NCBI GenBank assembly: GCA_000963575.1
Contig: CP011077.1
Coordinates: forward strand, 1,426,001-1,490,000
Length of the DNA: 64,000 bases
From: Klebsiella michiganensis
GTDB taxonomy: Bacteria > Pseudomonadota > Gammaproteobacteria > Enterobacterales > Enterobacteriaceae
Reading direction: 5' to 3'
Part shown: positions 6,828 through 15,086 of the stretch, piece by piece
Numbering within the stretch: position 1 is the stretch's first letter
Layout of the letters: the number at the start of each line of letters is the position of its first letter
The notes under the pieces: model-generated
The model's input: the letters and a program-made list of their open reading frames with translations, nothing else
Told to the model about the DNA's origin: nothing
Databases searched by the model: none
Position numbers and translations under genes: made by a program

Positions 6828-8156
6828 TTAGAACGCGTAGTTGAAGTTAGCGCCGTACAGCCAGGCTTTACCTTCAGATTTGAAGGTGTATGGGCCTTCT
6901 TCGATATTGACTTTCTGGCCGTGCATGTAGGAAACGCCTACGTCCACGGACGCGTCTTTGTTGAACGCATAAGTGGTACCGGCGCTCAGCCACATACGGT
7001 CCTGATCCGGAATGGAGATAGAACGCTTGTTAGCCGGTACCGGGCTGTCATCGAACGCGATACCGGTACGGAAGGTCCAGTTGTCGTCCATGTAGTAGGT
7101 GGTACCCAGCGCGATGCGGTAAGCATCTTTGAAGCCTTCATCTTTATAGAACAGCGTCTGGCCGTTGCTGCCGGTCGCTTTCAGCTCCTGGAACTGGCTC
7201 CAGCTGGTGTAGGTCAGGCTATAGTGGATGGCCCATTTCGGCGCCACTTTGTTATAGCCGGACAGTTCCCACATCTCAGGCAGGTGCAGGCTCAGAGAGC
7301 CAGGAACGGTTGCGCCGTTGGTTCCGGAAGGCAGACCAAAGTTAGACAGCAGCGGGTTAAACGCCGAAGGCAGGCTGCTCTTATAGTCGCCGTCGAAGTC
7401 AATTTTTACTTCTGAGCGGTAGGTAAAGCCGTAGCGGTTGTCTTTATTAATTTCATACAGGATACCGGCGTTCCAGCCGAAGCCCCATTTGTCACCCTTC
7501 AGATGGGCAATCTGGGTATCAGCAGGCAGTGTCCCGATAGCCCGGCGTTGAGCCGGAGTCAGTGGGGACGCTGGATTGCCAGCAATTAACTGTGGCAGGT
7601 CGCCCGCATAGCGCTCAATCTTCGCTTTAGCATATACCGCGTCGAAACCGAGGCCGAAGCTCCAGTTGCTGTTCAGGCGGTAGGCGCCGCTCAGGTTCAG
7701 GTTCAGGGTCGTCAGGTCGGTGGTACCGCCCATTGAGCCTGCTGCATAGTTGTCATTAAATTCGGTGGCCAGGCCATAGTTAGAGGTGACGGATGCACCC
7801 CAGCCAAACTGGTCGTTAATCGGCGCAACAAAGTGCAGGTTAGGGACCCATGCTGTTGGCGCGATGTTTTTCGCGTCAAGGCTTTTGCCCGACGGCGAGC
7901 GGCCAGAAATATCAACATCCGGGTCAACGAAGATAGCGCCTGCAGAGAAAGAAGGGCGATCGAACATCATGATGGTAGCGGGGTTGCGGCTTGCTGAACC
8001 CGCGTTATCCGCTACTGCACCTTCCCCCGAATACGCTCGGCCAAGGCCAGAGGAAGAGAACTCGTTTAATTGAAAGCCGGCGGCGTACGCCTGAGAGGAG
8101 ACTATTGCCACTGCAACCGCGAGGGCTGACTTTGTAAACAGGTTTTTCTGGCTCAT
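6828..8156 (-). CDS. fadL: FadL, outer-membrane long-chain fatty-acid transporter
   Basis: FadL is a 14-strand beta-barrel that admits long-chain fatty acids (and phage T2 in E. coli). This copy has 442 residues, a signal peptide ending near SQAYA-AGFQL, the conserved plug start GFQLNEFSSSGLGRAYSGEG and a C-terminal NFNYAF ending in Phe, as outer-membrane barrels require. The ATG at 8156 (MSQKNLF) is chosen over an upstream in-frame TTG, because it aligns with E. coli and has GAGG 8 bases upstream. Upstream are FadR-type sites. The early coding sequence contains a perfect complement to the RybB seed (see findings). The extracellular-loop region around residues 195-215 differs from E. coli. 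Confidence 0.97.
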   Translation of the reverse strand: MSQKNLFTKSALAVAVAIVSSQAYAAGFQLNEFSSSGLGRAYSGEGAVADNAGSASRNPATIMMFDRPSFSAGAIFVDPDVDISGRSPSGKSLDAKNIAPTAWVPNLHFVAPINDQFGWGASVTSNYGLATEFNDNYAAGSMGGTTDLTTLNLNLSGAYRLNSNWSFGLGFDAVYAKAKIERYAGDLPQLIAGNPASPLTPAQRRAIGTLPADTQIAHLKGDKWGFGWNAGILYEINKDNRYGFTYRSEVKIDFDGDYKSSLPSAFNPLLSNFGLPSGTNGATVPGSLSLHLPEMWELSGYNKVAPKWAIHYSLTYTSWSQFQELKATGSNGQTLFYKDEGFKDAYRIALGTTYYMDDNWTFRTGIAFDDSPVPANKRSISIPDQDRMWLSAGTTYAFNKDASVDVGVSYMHGQKVNIEEGPYTFKSEGKAWLYGANFNYAF

Positions 8157-8266
8157 GACCAAAACCTCATTGATTTATTTTTATGCAAACAATGTTACAT
8201 ACCGTAACAGGAGCGCGAATAGTAGGGACTGATCGGGTACAGAGAAATCAGACCAGTGGCGAGAGT

Positions 8267-8283
8267 ATAGGTCTGACCAGCGA
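8267..8283. promoter_or_regulatory. FadR operator of fadL
   Basis: ATAGGTCTGACCAGCGA fits the FadR dyad (CTGGTC-N-GACCAG) with one arm degenerate, as in E. coli fadL. A weaker half-site, GACCAGT, lies at 8251-8257. FadR would repress fadL when long-chain acyl-CoA is absent. Confidence 0.8.
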
Positions 8284-8406
8284 GGATGTTGCAAGTTTGT
8301 TTCTAAAGTTTTTCATTTTTGATCTTGAAAACGAGATCTGGTTGGCAAATTCAGGGGGAACTTCTCTCCAGATGGGGGATGTTATTTGTTTTAGATCATT
8401 TTTAAG

Positions 8407-8422
8407 TGTGATTTCCGTCACT
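8407..8422. promoter_or_regulatory. Candidate CRP binding site
   Basis: TGTGA-N6-TCACT matches 9 of 10 core positions of the CRP consensus. It lies about 110 bases upstream of yfcZ and 250 bases upstream of the fadL start. A link to carbon-source control of fatty-acid uptake is plausible but inferred. Confidence 0.45.
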
Positions 8423-8533
8423 TGTCGGTTTTGTGAGGATTATCAACTGGAGCAGTGGCAACGGCGGGCGTAAAATGCACGCAATTATTTTAACCATTCT
8501 CCTTTTTTAAGCCGCATTACAGAGGAAAGCGTG

Positions 8534-8818
8534 ATGAATAAAAATACCGCCGATGAAACCCCGGTTTGCTGCTGCATTGATGTCGGTTCCATTATCGACA
8601 ACACAGATTGCATCGCCTCGTACAGCCGTGTATTTACTAACAAAACAGAGGCTGATGAAGTTCTGGCTGCGTTAACGGCCAAGGCCCGTGAAGTTGAATC
8701 CGAACCTTGTCAGATTACGCCGCGCTACACCGAAGTCGCCGGCGGCGTGCAGCTGGATATTGATTTCCAGTTTAGCTGCCAGGCCGAAACGATGATCTTC
8801 CAGCTCGGCCTGCGTTAA
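8534..8818 (+). CDS. yfcZ: YfcZ, small conserved DUF406 protein
   Basis: A 94-residue Cys-rich protein (ETPVCCCIDVGSIIDN near the N-terminus, later QFSCQAETMIFQLGLR) that aligns end to end with E. coli YfcZ. The ATG at 8534 is preferred over the adjacent GTG at 8531, because AGAGGA lies 7 bases upstream and the homologue starts there. The function is not established. The gene sits between fadL and fadIJ as in E. coli and ends before a strong hairpin. Confidence 0.93.
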   Translation: MNKNTADETPVCCCIDVGSIIDNTDCIASYSRVFTNKTEADEVLAALTAKAREVESEPCQITPRYTEVAGGVQLDIDFQFSCQAETMIFQLGLR

Positions 8819-8832
8819 GTTTCCTCTCCCCA

Positions 8833-8862
8833 CTTCCCCGTTCAAAGCGGGGAAGTTCATTT
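8833..8862 (+). terminator. Hairpin terminator after yfcZ
   Basis: An 8-bp stem (CTTCCCCG 8833-8840 with CGGGGAAG 8848-8855) with a 7-nt loop, followed by a short T-rich tail. Confidence 0.7.
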
Positions 8863-8943
8863 AGTTATGTAATAATTCGTGTCGCTTCTCCCATTTTTCT
8901 CGCCCGCCGGTTGGCTGGATGTGAATTTTTAGTTAAGACTGTG

Positions 8944-8960
8944 ATCAGGTCAGACCACTT
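8944..8960. promoter_or_regulatory. FadR operator of fadIJ
   Basis: ATCAGGTCAGACCACTT contains the FadR core GGTC-A-GACC and closely resembles the known E. coli fadIJ operator. It lies 37 bases before the fadI start, so bound FadR would block transcription. Confidence 0.85.
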
Positions 8961-8996
8961 TTTGTCTGTATTCACTTTTTTTAGCAGGGGAGCGTT

Positions 8997-10307
8997 ATGA
9001 GTCAGGCACTGCCGTTGATTACCCGCCAGGGCGATCGTATTGCCATTGTGAGTGGTTTACGCACGCCGTTTGCCCGTCAGGCCACGGCTTTCCATGGTAT
9101 TCCCGCCGTCGATCTCGGCAATATGGTGGTGAGCGAGCTGATGGCTCGCAGTGAAGTGCCGCCCGAAGCAATTGAGCAACTGGTGTTTGGCCAGGTGGTA
9201 CAAATGCCGGAAGCGCCAAACATTGCCCGTGAAATCGTGCTTGCGACCGGCATGAGCGTACATACCGACGCCTACAGCGTCAGCCGTGCCTGCGCCACAA
9301 GTTTTCAGGCTGTTGCAAACGTGGCCGAAAGTTTAATGGCCGGCACCATTCGCGCCGGGATTGCCGGCGGCGCAGACTCCTCTTCCGTACTGCCTATTGG
9401 CGTCAGCAAAAAACTGGGCCGCACGCTGGTGGACGTGAACAAAGCGCGCACGCTCGGGCAGCGCCTGAAACTGTTTTCCAAATTACGTCCCCGGGATCTT
9501 TTGCCGGTTCCTCCCGCTGTGGCTGAATATTCTACCGGTCTGCGTATGGGCGACACCGCCGAGCAAATGGCGAAAACCCACGGCATAACGCGTGAACAAC
9601 AGGACGCGCTGGCGCACCGTTCCCACGAACGTGCCGCCCAGGCCTGGCAGGAAGGGAAACTGGCCGATGAAGTGATGACGGCGTTTATTCCTCCGTATCG
9701 CCAGCCGTTTGCCGAAGATAACAACGTGCGTAAAGGCTCAAGCCTCGCCGATTATGCAAAACTGCGTCCGGCGTTTGACCGCAAGCACGGCACCGTTACC
9801 GCGGCGAACAGTACGCCGCTGACGGACGGCGCTGCGGCCGTGATCCTGATGACCGAATCTCGGGCAAAAGAGCTTGGCCTCAAGCCGCTCGGCTTCCTGC
9901 GCAGCTACGCATTTACCGCCATTGATGTCTGGCAGGATATGCTGCTCGGCCCGGCGTGGGCGACGCCGCTGGCGCTTGAGCGCGCCGGGATCACGCTGAA
10001 CGATTTGACCCTGTTTGATATGCATGAAGCGTTTGCCGCGCAGACGTTAGCCAACCTGAAAATGCTTTCCAGTGAAAACTTTGCCCGCAATGTGCTGGGC
10101 CGGGCCCACGCCACCGGGGAAGTCGATGACGCAAAATTTAACGTGCTGGGCGGGTCCATTGCCTACGGGCACCCGTTTGCGGCGACTGGCGCAAGGATGA
10201 TTACCCAAACGCTGCATGAACTGCGTCGCCGCGGGGGCGGTTTTGGTCTTGTCACCGCGTGTGCGGCCGGTGGGCTTGGTGCGGCAATGGTCCTGGAGGT
10301 GGAGTGA
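8997..10307 (+). CDS. fadI: FadI, 3-ketoacyl-CoA thiolase of the fadIJ beta-oxidation complex
   Basis: FadI cleaves 3-ketoacyl-CoA with CoA to release acetyl-CoA, working with FadJ, chiefly for longer chains and under anaerobiosis. It has 436 residues, the E. coli length. The nucleophilic Cys lies in SVSRACATSFQAV (about residue 99), the conserved His in FDMHEAFAAQTLANL, and the C-terminal GHPFAATGAR and TACAAGGLGAAMVLE motifs complete the thiolase site. AGGGGAG lies 5 bases before ATG 8997. Its TGA overlaps the fadJ ATG (TGATG). Confidence 0.97.
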   Translation: MSQALPLITRQGDRIAIVSGLRTPFARQATAFHGIPAVDLGNMVVSELMARSEVPPEAIEQLVFGQVVQMPEAPNIAREIVLATGMSVHTDAYSVSRACATSFQAVANVAESLMAGTIRAGIAGGADSSSVLPIGVSKKLGRTLVDVNKARTLGQRLKLFSKLRPRDLLPVPPAVAEYSTGLRMGDTAEQMAKTHGITREQQDALAHRSHERAAQAWQEGKLADEVMTAFIPPYRQPFAEDNNVRKGSSLADYAKLRPAFDRKHGTVTAANSTPLTDGAAAVILMTESRAKELGLKPLGFLRSYAFTAIDVWQDMLLGPAWATPLALERAGITLNDLTLFDMHEAFAAQTLANLKMLSSENFARNVLGRAHATGEVDDAKFNVLGGSIAYGHPFAATGARMITQTLHELRRRGGGFGLVTACAAGGLGAAMVLEVE

Positions 10308-12472
10308 TGGAACAAAAAGGCGCATTCGATTTACACATCCGACTGGATAACGTGGCGGTTGTGACCATCGACGTTCCGGGTGAAAAAATGAATACCCTGA
10401 AGGCCGAGTTTGGCGCACAGGTACACAGCATTATTAAAAAACTGCGCGACAACCCGAGCGTGCAGGGGCTGGTGTTTATCTCCGGTAAACCGGACAACTT
10501 CATTGCCGGGGCCGACATCAATATGATAGCCGGCTGCAAAACGGCCGAAGAAGCGCGAGAGCTGGCGCAACAGGGGCAGCAGATCATGGCGGAAATCGCC
10601 GCGTTGCCCATACCGGTGGTGGCCGCGATTCACGGTGCCTGCCTGGGCGGCGGTCTGGAAATGGCGCTTGCCTGCCACGCCCGGATTTGCACCGACTCAC
10701 CTAAAACGCTGCTTGGCCTGCCGGAAGTGCAGCTGGGCCTGCTGCCGGGGTCGGGTGGCACTCAGCGTTTGCCTCGCCTGATAGGCGTCAGCCACGCGCT
10801 GGACATGATTTTAACCGGCAAGCAGCTGCGCCCGCGTCAGGCCCTGAAGCTGGGGCTGGTGGATGACGTGGTGCCGGAGTCGATTTTGCTTGAGGTTGCC
10901 GTTGAACTGGCGCTTAAAGGGCGAAAACCTTCCCGTGAACTGCCGGTAAAAGAACGCGTGCTTGCCGGGCCGCTCGGGCGCTCTTTGTTGTTCAGCATGG
11001 TCAGCAAGAAGACTGAAGAAAAGACGCAGGGCAATTACCCGGCAACAGGTCGCATTATCGACGTTATCCGCACCGGGCTGGAGCAGGGGAGCAAAAGCGG
11101 CTATGAGGCTGAGGCAAAAGCGTTCGGTGAGCTGGCAATGTCTCCTGAATCTGCCGCCTTGCGCGGCCTGTTTTTCGCCAGCACGGAGTTGAAAAAAGAG
11201 TACGGCGGTGAAGCGAAGCCCGGCAAACTGAATTCGGTCGGCGTGCTGGGCGGCGGCCTGATGGGCGGCGGGATTGCCTATGTGACGGCCACCAAAGGCA
11301 AGCTTCCGGTGCGCATTAAAGACATTAACAACGAAGGGATTAACCACGCGCTGAAATACAGCTGGGATTTGCTGGACAAGAAAGTTCGTCGCCGTCATAT
11401 GAAGCCTGCCGAGCGCCAGCGCGAACTGGCACGTATCTCCGGTGGAACCGATTACCACGGCTTTAGCCAGCGCGATATTGTGGTTGAAGCCGTGTTTGAA
11501 GACCTGGCCCTGAAGCAAAAAATGGTGGCCGAAGTGGAGCAGTATGCTGCGCCGCATACTGTTTTTGCCTCAAATACTTCGTCGCTGCCGATTGCCGACA
11601 TTGCCGCTCAGGCTGCTCGTCCGCAGCTAGTGATTGGCCTGCATTTCTTCAGTCCGGTGGATAAAATGCCGCTGGTTGAAGTGATTCCTCACGCGGGCAC
11701 GAGTGCGGAAACCATTTCCACGACCGTGCAGCTGGCGAAAAAACAGGGCAAAACGCCGATTGTGGTGGGTGACAGCGCCGGATTTTACGTCAATCGTATT
11801 CTTGCGCCTTATGTTAATGAAGCGCTGCGCTGTCTGACGGAAGGTGAGCCGATCGAACGAATCGACGACGCGCTGGTGAAGTTTGGTTTCCCGGTGGGGC
11901 CGATACAGCTGCTGGATGAAGTCGGGATAGACGTCGGCACTAAAATTATTCCGATTTTGCAGCAGGCTTTCGGCGATCGCTTTGCCGCGCCTGAAAGCGT
12001 GGATGCAATTTTGAAGGACGATCGCAAAGGGAGAAAAAATGGCCGCGGTTTCTATCTTTATCCGGCAAAAGGGCGTAAAAGCAAGAAACAGCCTGACACC
12101 GCGATTTACACGCTGTTAGGCGTTACGCCGAACGGGCGCCAAACCCCGGAACAGGTAGCTGAGCGCTGCGTAATGATGATGCTCAACGAGGCCGCTCGTT
12201 GCCTCGATGAAGGCGTGGTCAGAAGCGCGCGTGATGGCGATATTGGCGGCGTTTTTGGCATCGGTTTTCCGCCATTTTTAGGTGGGCCGTTCAGGTATAT
12301 GGACAGCCTGGGGGCCGCTGACGTGGTGGCAAAATTGCAGCGTTTGGCGGGCCAGTACGGGGAGCGTTTCAGGCCCTGTGAAAGGCTGATTATTATGGCT
12401 GAACAACAGCTTAGTTTCTGGCCTGCGCCCAGGGCGCAGTCGGTGACTGAGTTTGACGAAGCGCTGAGCTAA
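10307..12472 (+). CDS. fadJ: FadJ, trifunctional enoyl-CoA hydratase / 3-hydroxyacyl-CoA dehydrogenase / epimerase
   Basis: 721 residues (E. coli 714). The N-terminal crotonase domain (about 1-190) shows the oxyanion-hole pattern around FIAGADINM and GACLGGGLEMALACH. The central NAD-binding domain starts at VGVLGGGLMGGGIAYV (about residue 310), with the dehydrogenase His-containing motif IGLHFFSPVDKMPLVEVI. The C-terminal dehydrogenase domain carries GIDVGTKI and GFPPFLGGPFRYMD. The start at 10307 overlaps the fadI stop and matches the E. coli N-terminus; upstream in-frame starts fall inside fadI. It forms the alpha-type subunit with FadI. Confidence 0.97.
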   Translation: MEQKGAFDLHIRLDNVAVVTIDVPGEKMNTLKAEFGAQVHSIIKKLRDNPSVQGLVFISGKPDNFIAGADINMIAGCKTAEEARELAQQGQQIMAEIAALPIPVVAAIHGACLGGGLEMALACHARICTDSPKTLLGLPEVQLGLLPGSGGTQRLPRLIGVSHALDMILTGKQLRPRQALKLGLVDDVVPESILLEVAVELALKGRKPSRELPVKERVLAGPLGRSLLFSMVSKKTEEKTQGNYPATGRIIDVIRTGLEQGSKSGYEAEAKAFGELAMSPESAALRGLFFASTELKKEYGGEAKPGKLNSVGVLGGGLMGGGIAYVTATKGKLPVRIKDINNEGINHALKYSWDLLDKKVRRRHMKPAERQRELARISGGTDYHGFSQRDIVVEAVFEDLALKQKMVAEVEQYAAPHTVFASNTSSLPIADIAAQAARPQLVIGLHFFSPVDKMPLVEVIPHAGTSAETISTTVQLAKKQGKTPIVVGDSAGFYVNRILAPYVNEALRCLTEGEPIERIDDALVKFGFPVGPIQLLDEVGIDVGTKIIPILQQAFGDRFAAPESVDAILKDDRKGRKNGRGFYLYPAKGRKSKKQPDTAIYTLLGVTPNGRQTPEQVAERCVMMMLNEAARCLDEGVVRSARDGDIGGVFGIGFPPFLGGPFRYMDSLGAADVVAKLQRLAGQYGERFRPCERLIIMAEQQLSFWPAPRAQSVTEFDEALS

Positions 12473-12651
12473 AACCGGGAAATGTACGCTGCAAGGTCAT
12501 TTTGTAAACAGATATTGACTATACTTGCAGCATTGAGGTAAAAGACAGCGTTTCATTCGATGTACGGATAAGGCACAATGCCCGGCTGCCGCGAACCCCA
12601 CTTTTTCAGCGTGTGGGTTCAGGCGTTCCTGGTTAACAAAAGCGGTGCAAT

Positions 12652-13140
12652 ATGCAAGTTTTTATCATGCGTCACGGCGACGCAGCACTCGATGCTGCCA
12701 GCGACTCGGTTCGTCCTTTAACCCAATGTGGGTGTGATGAATCCCGTCTGATGGCGACCTGGTTAACGGGTCAGGTGGCAAGTATCGAACGTGTTCTGGT
12801 GAGCCCTTACCTGCGAGCTGAACAAACCCTGGACGTGGTGCGGGAAGCGCTGAACCTCCCGGAAAAAGAAGACATCCTGCCAGAGCTGCGGCCCTGCGGT
12901 GATGTAGGCCTGGTGGGGGATTACCTGCTGGCGCTGGCAAATCAGGGGGTTGAATCTGCGCTGGTGGTTTCCCACCTGCCGCTGGTCGGTTACCTTGTTT
13001 CCGAACTTTGCCCGGAAGAGGCTCCGCCGATGTTTACCACTTCGGCAATTGCTAACGTCACGCTAGACCCGGATACCGGCAAAGGCGTATTCAACTGGCA
13101 GATGAGCCCCTGCAACTTCAAGGTGGCGAAAGCTATCTGA
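12652..13140 (+). CDS. sixA: SixA, phosphohistidine phosphatase
   Basis: SixA removes phosphate from phosphohistidine; in E. coli it acts on the nitrogen phosphotransferase protein NPr and was first reported for the ArcB HPt domain. The 162-residue protein begins MQVFIMRHGDA, where His8 of the RHG motif is the catalytic residue, and has the second conserved region VVSHLPLVGYLV. A 179-base gap with no obvious gene separates it from fadJ, so it probably has its own promoter. A terminator follows. Confidence 0.96.
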   Translation: MQVFIMRHGDAALDAASDSVRPLTQCGCDESRLMATWLTGQVASIERVLVSPYLRAEQTLDVVREALNLPEKEDILPELRPCGDVGLVGDYLLALANQGVESALVVSHLPLVGYLVSELCPEEAPPMFTTSAIANVTLDPDTGKGVFNWQMSPCNFKVAKAI

Positions 13141-13159
13141 TAGCTGTGAGCATGAAAAA

Positions 13160-13186
13160 AAAGAGTCGCGACAGCGGCTCTTTTTG
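13160..13186 (+). terminator. Rho-independent terminator of sixA
   Basis: An 8-bp stem (13162-13169 with 13174-13181, one G-U pair) and a GACA loop followed by T5, placed 20 bases after the stop. Confidence 0.85.
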
Positions 13187-13288
13187 CGTTTTTAGGGCTG
13201 AATTTTCCCCCTCATCCTAACCTCAGAGGGGCGAGGGGACTGTCCGGTGTCTTTTTCCCCTTCCGGGCGAGGTCTACGTCCACGACGT

Positions 13289-13328
13289 GTTTTCCCCCTC
13301 TCCCTCCGGGAGAGGGCCGGGGTGAGGG
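13289..13328. repeat. Intergenic hairpin repeat, family A, copy 1
   Basis: A 40-base stretch identical to 42485-42524. Its core is the perfect 9-bp hairpin CCCTCTCCC-TCC-GGGAGAGGG, followed by CCGGGGTGAGGG. Related G/C-box hairpins flank it at 13210-13270. It lies between convergent sixA and smrB and has no coding potential. This looks like a REP-like mobile intergenic palindrome. Confidence 0.8.
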
Positions 13329-13346
13329 GAGTCCCTTGCGCTGAAT

Positions 13347-13898
13347 TTACGGCAGCTCCGGCGGCTGCCACTCCTCAATCTCTATCAACACCAGCAGCGC
13401 GGCATCGCCGCCGTACTCTTTAGGTGCCTGATGAAACGCCACAATATGCGGATGCTGCGCCAGCCACAGCGGAGTTTGCTGCTTAAGGACGTGCTTACCG
13501 TGGCCGTGCATCACGCAGGCACAGAAAACATGCTCGCGACGGCAGGCGGCAATCAGCGCGCCCAGTTCCTGTTTAGCCTGAAGCTGGGTAAGACCGTGTA
13601 AATCAAGAAACAGCTCCGGGGAGTAATCACCCCGGCGCAGTTTTTTAAGCTCAAAATGGTTCACGCCTTCGCGTACGTAGCGCATTGGCCCTTCGGTGGC
13701 CAGGCGCGGCTGAAACTCATCGGAAAAATAGTGGCTGGCATCCGCCTGTTCCTGCAACAGACGTTTCACGGGCACTTCGGTTATTTTCTTTCGCACCGGA
13801 CGATGCACTATCGTGTCCTGCGTGAGTTTTTTGGTACCGCCCATCAGGCCGCGAAACAGCGCCTCATCTTCGGAACTGAGCGGTGATTTCTTTTTCAT
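13347..13898 (-). CDS. smrB: SmrB, Smr-domain ribosome-rescue endonuclease
   Basis: SmrB cleaves mRNA at collided ribosomes, starting rescue by tmRNA. The protein has 183 residues, as in E. coli, with a basic N-terminus (MKKKSPLSSEDEALFRGL) and a C-terminal Smr domain carrying the signature LDLHGLTQLQAKQEL and the GHGKHVLK motif. The start at 13898 aligns with E. coli; longer in-frame starts would add a non-conserved 26 residues. It is divergent from prmB. Confidence 0.96.
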   Translation of the reverse strand: MKKKSPLSSEDEALFRGLMGGTKKLTQDTIVHRPVRKKITEVPVKRLLQEQADASHYFSDEFQPRLATEGPMRYVREGVNHFELKKLRRGDYSPELFLDLHGLTQLQAKQELGALIAACRREHVFCACVMHGHGKHVLKQQTPLWLAQHPHIVAFHQAPKEYGGDAALLVLIEIEEWQPPELP

Positions 13899-14071
13899 GT
13901 TTATCTCATCTCGCATTCGCTTTGTGGCCAGTTTACCTGCTTTCCCCGGCAGCAATAAAGAAAACGCAAATTTCACGGCCTCCCGGCGTCGATGAATGCT
14001 GATTTGTCGCCTCCTTCATGGCAAACTAGCCGATTATTATTGAACTAGCGTGAGTCGCCTGCGGAGGGCAC

Positions 14072-15004
14072 GTGGATAAAATTTTCGTCGATGAGGCAGT
14101 AAACGAGCTGCATACCATTCAGGACATGCTGCGCTGGTCGGTCAGCCGCTTTAGCGCCGCCAACATCTGGTATGGGCACGGCACCGACAATCCATGGGAT
14201 GAAGCCGTTCAGCTGGTTCTGCCAAGCTTGTACCTGCCGCTGGATATTCCTGAAGACATGCGCACCGCGCGTCTGACGCCAAGCGAGCGCCATCGCATCG
14301 TTGAGCGAGTGATTCGCCGTGTTAACGAACGTATTCCGGTTGCCTACCTGACCAATAAAGCCTGGTTCTGCGGCCACGAGTTCTACGTGGATGAACGCGT
14401 GCTGGTGCCGCGTTCGCCAATTGGGGAGCTGATTAATAATCGCTTTGCCGGGATGATCGACCACGAGCCTCAACACATTCTGGATATGTGCACCGGCAGC
14501 GGCTGCATCGGTATTGCCTGCGCCTATGAGTTCCCGAATGCGGAAGTGGACATCGTTGATATTTCCCCGGACGCTATCGCCGTGGCCGAGCAGAACATTG
14601 CCGAGCACGGTCTGGACCACAACGTCACGCCGATTCGCTCGGACCTGTTCCGCGACTTGCCTAAAGTGCAGTACGACGTGATTGTGACGAATCCGCCGTA
14701 TGTTGATGAAGAAGACATGGCGGATCTGCCGGGTGAATACCACTTCGAACCAGAACTCGGCCTGGCGGCCGGCAGCGACGGCCTGAAGCTGGCTCGCCGT
14801 ATTCTTGCCTGCGCGCCGGATTACCTGGCCGACGGTGGGATCCTGATTTGTGAAGTCGGAAACAGCATGGTACACCTGATGGAGCAGTACCCGGAGGTGC
14901 CGTTCACCTGGCTTGAGTTCGACAACGGCGGCGACGGCGTATTTATGCTGACGAAAGCACAGCTGATTGACGCTCGCGAGTACTTCAGTATCTACAAAGA
15001 TTAA
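14072..15004 (+). CDS. prmB: PrmB, ribosomal protein uL3 (L3) glutamine N5-methyltransferase
   Basis: PrmB methylates a glutamine of ribosomal protein L3. It has 310 residues as in E. coli, with the SAM-binding ILDMCTGSGCIGIACAYEFP and the NPPY substrate motif (VTNPPYVDEEDM, around residue 207) typical of glutamine methyltransferases. The start is GTG with GGAGGG six bases upstream. It heads the prmB-aroC-mepA-yfcA-epmC-yfcL run, though a terminator-like hairpin separates it from aroC. Confidence 0.97.
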   Translation: MDKIFVDEAVNELHTIQDMLRWSVSRFSAANIWYGHGTDNPWDEAVQLVLPSLYLPLDIPEDMRTARLTPSERHRIVERVIRRVNERIPVAYLTNKAWFCGHEFYVDERVLVPRSPIGELINNRFAGMIDHEPQHILDMCTGSGCIGIACAYEFPNAEVDIVDISPDAIAVAEQNIAEHGLDHNVTPIRSDLFRDLPKVQYDVIVTNPPYVDEEDMADLPGEYHFEPELGLAAGSDGLKLARRILACAPDYLADGGILICEVGNSMVHLMEQYPEVPFTWLEFDNGGDGVFMLTKAQLIDAREYFSIYKD

Positions 15005-15013
15005 TTGCCGAAC

Positions 15014-15041
15014 GTAAACGAGCCTTCGGGCTCGTTTTACT
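15014..15041 (+). terminator. UUCG-loop hairpin terminator between prmB and aroC
   Basis: A 9-bp stem (15016-15024 with 15029-15037) capped by TTCG, ending in a short T run within the stem. It may be partial, since aroC follows 45 bases on. Confidence 0.75.
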
Positions 15042-15086
15042 TCCCGCGCACAACACAATAACGAGAACGGTGATTAAGGAGCCGTG

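Larger units (their letters stand above)
8157..8533. other. Divergent fadL/yfcZ intergenic region
   Basis: A 377-base AT-rich region with the fadL leader and FadR sites on the left and the yfcZ leader on the right. Open frames inside it lack coding character and homology. It also holds a CRP-like site (8407-8422) and the sequence GCAGTGGC at 8452-8459, complementary to the RybB 5' end, in the predicted yfcZ leader. Confidence 0.7.

Noticed and set aside
8183..8473. 96-codon plus-strand open frame between fadL and yfcZ
   Set aside because: It spans the FadR and CRP-like sites and has no homologue or SD; probably chance.
13141..13346. G/C-box repeats as a CRISPR array
   Set aside because: The hairpins are irregularly spaced, are not direct repeats with unique spacers, and no cas genes are present.
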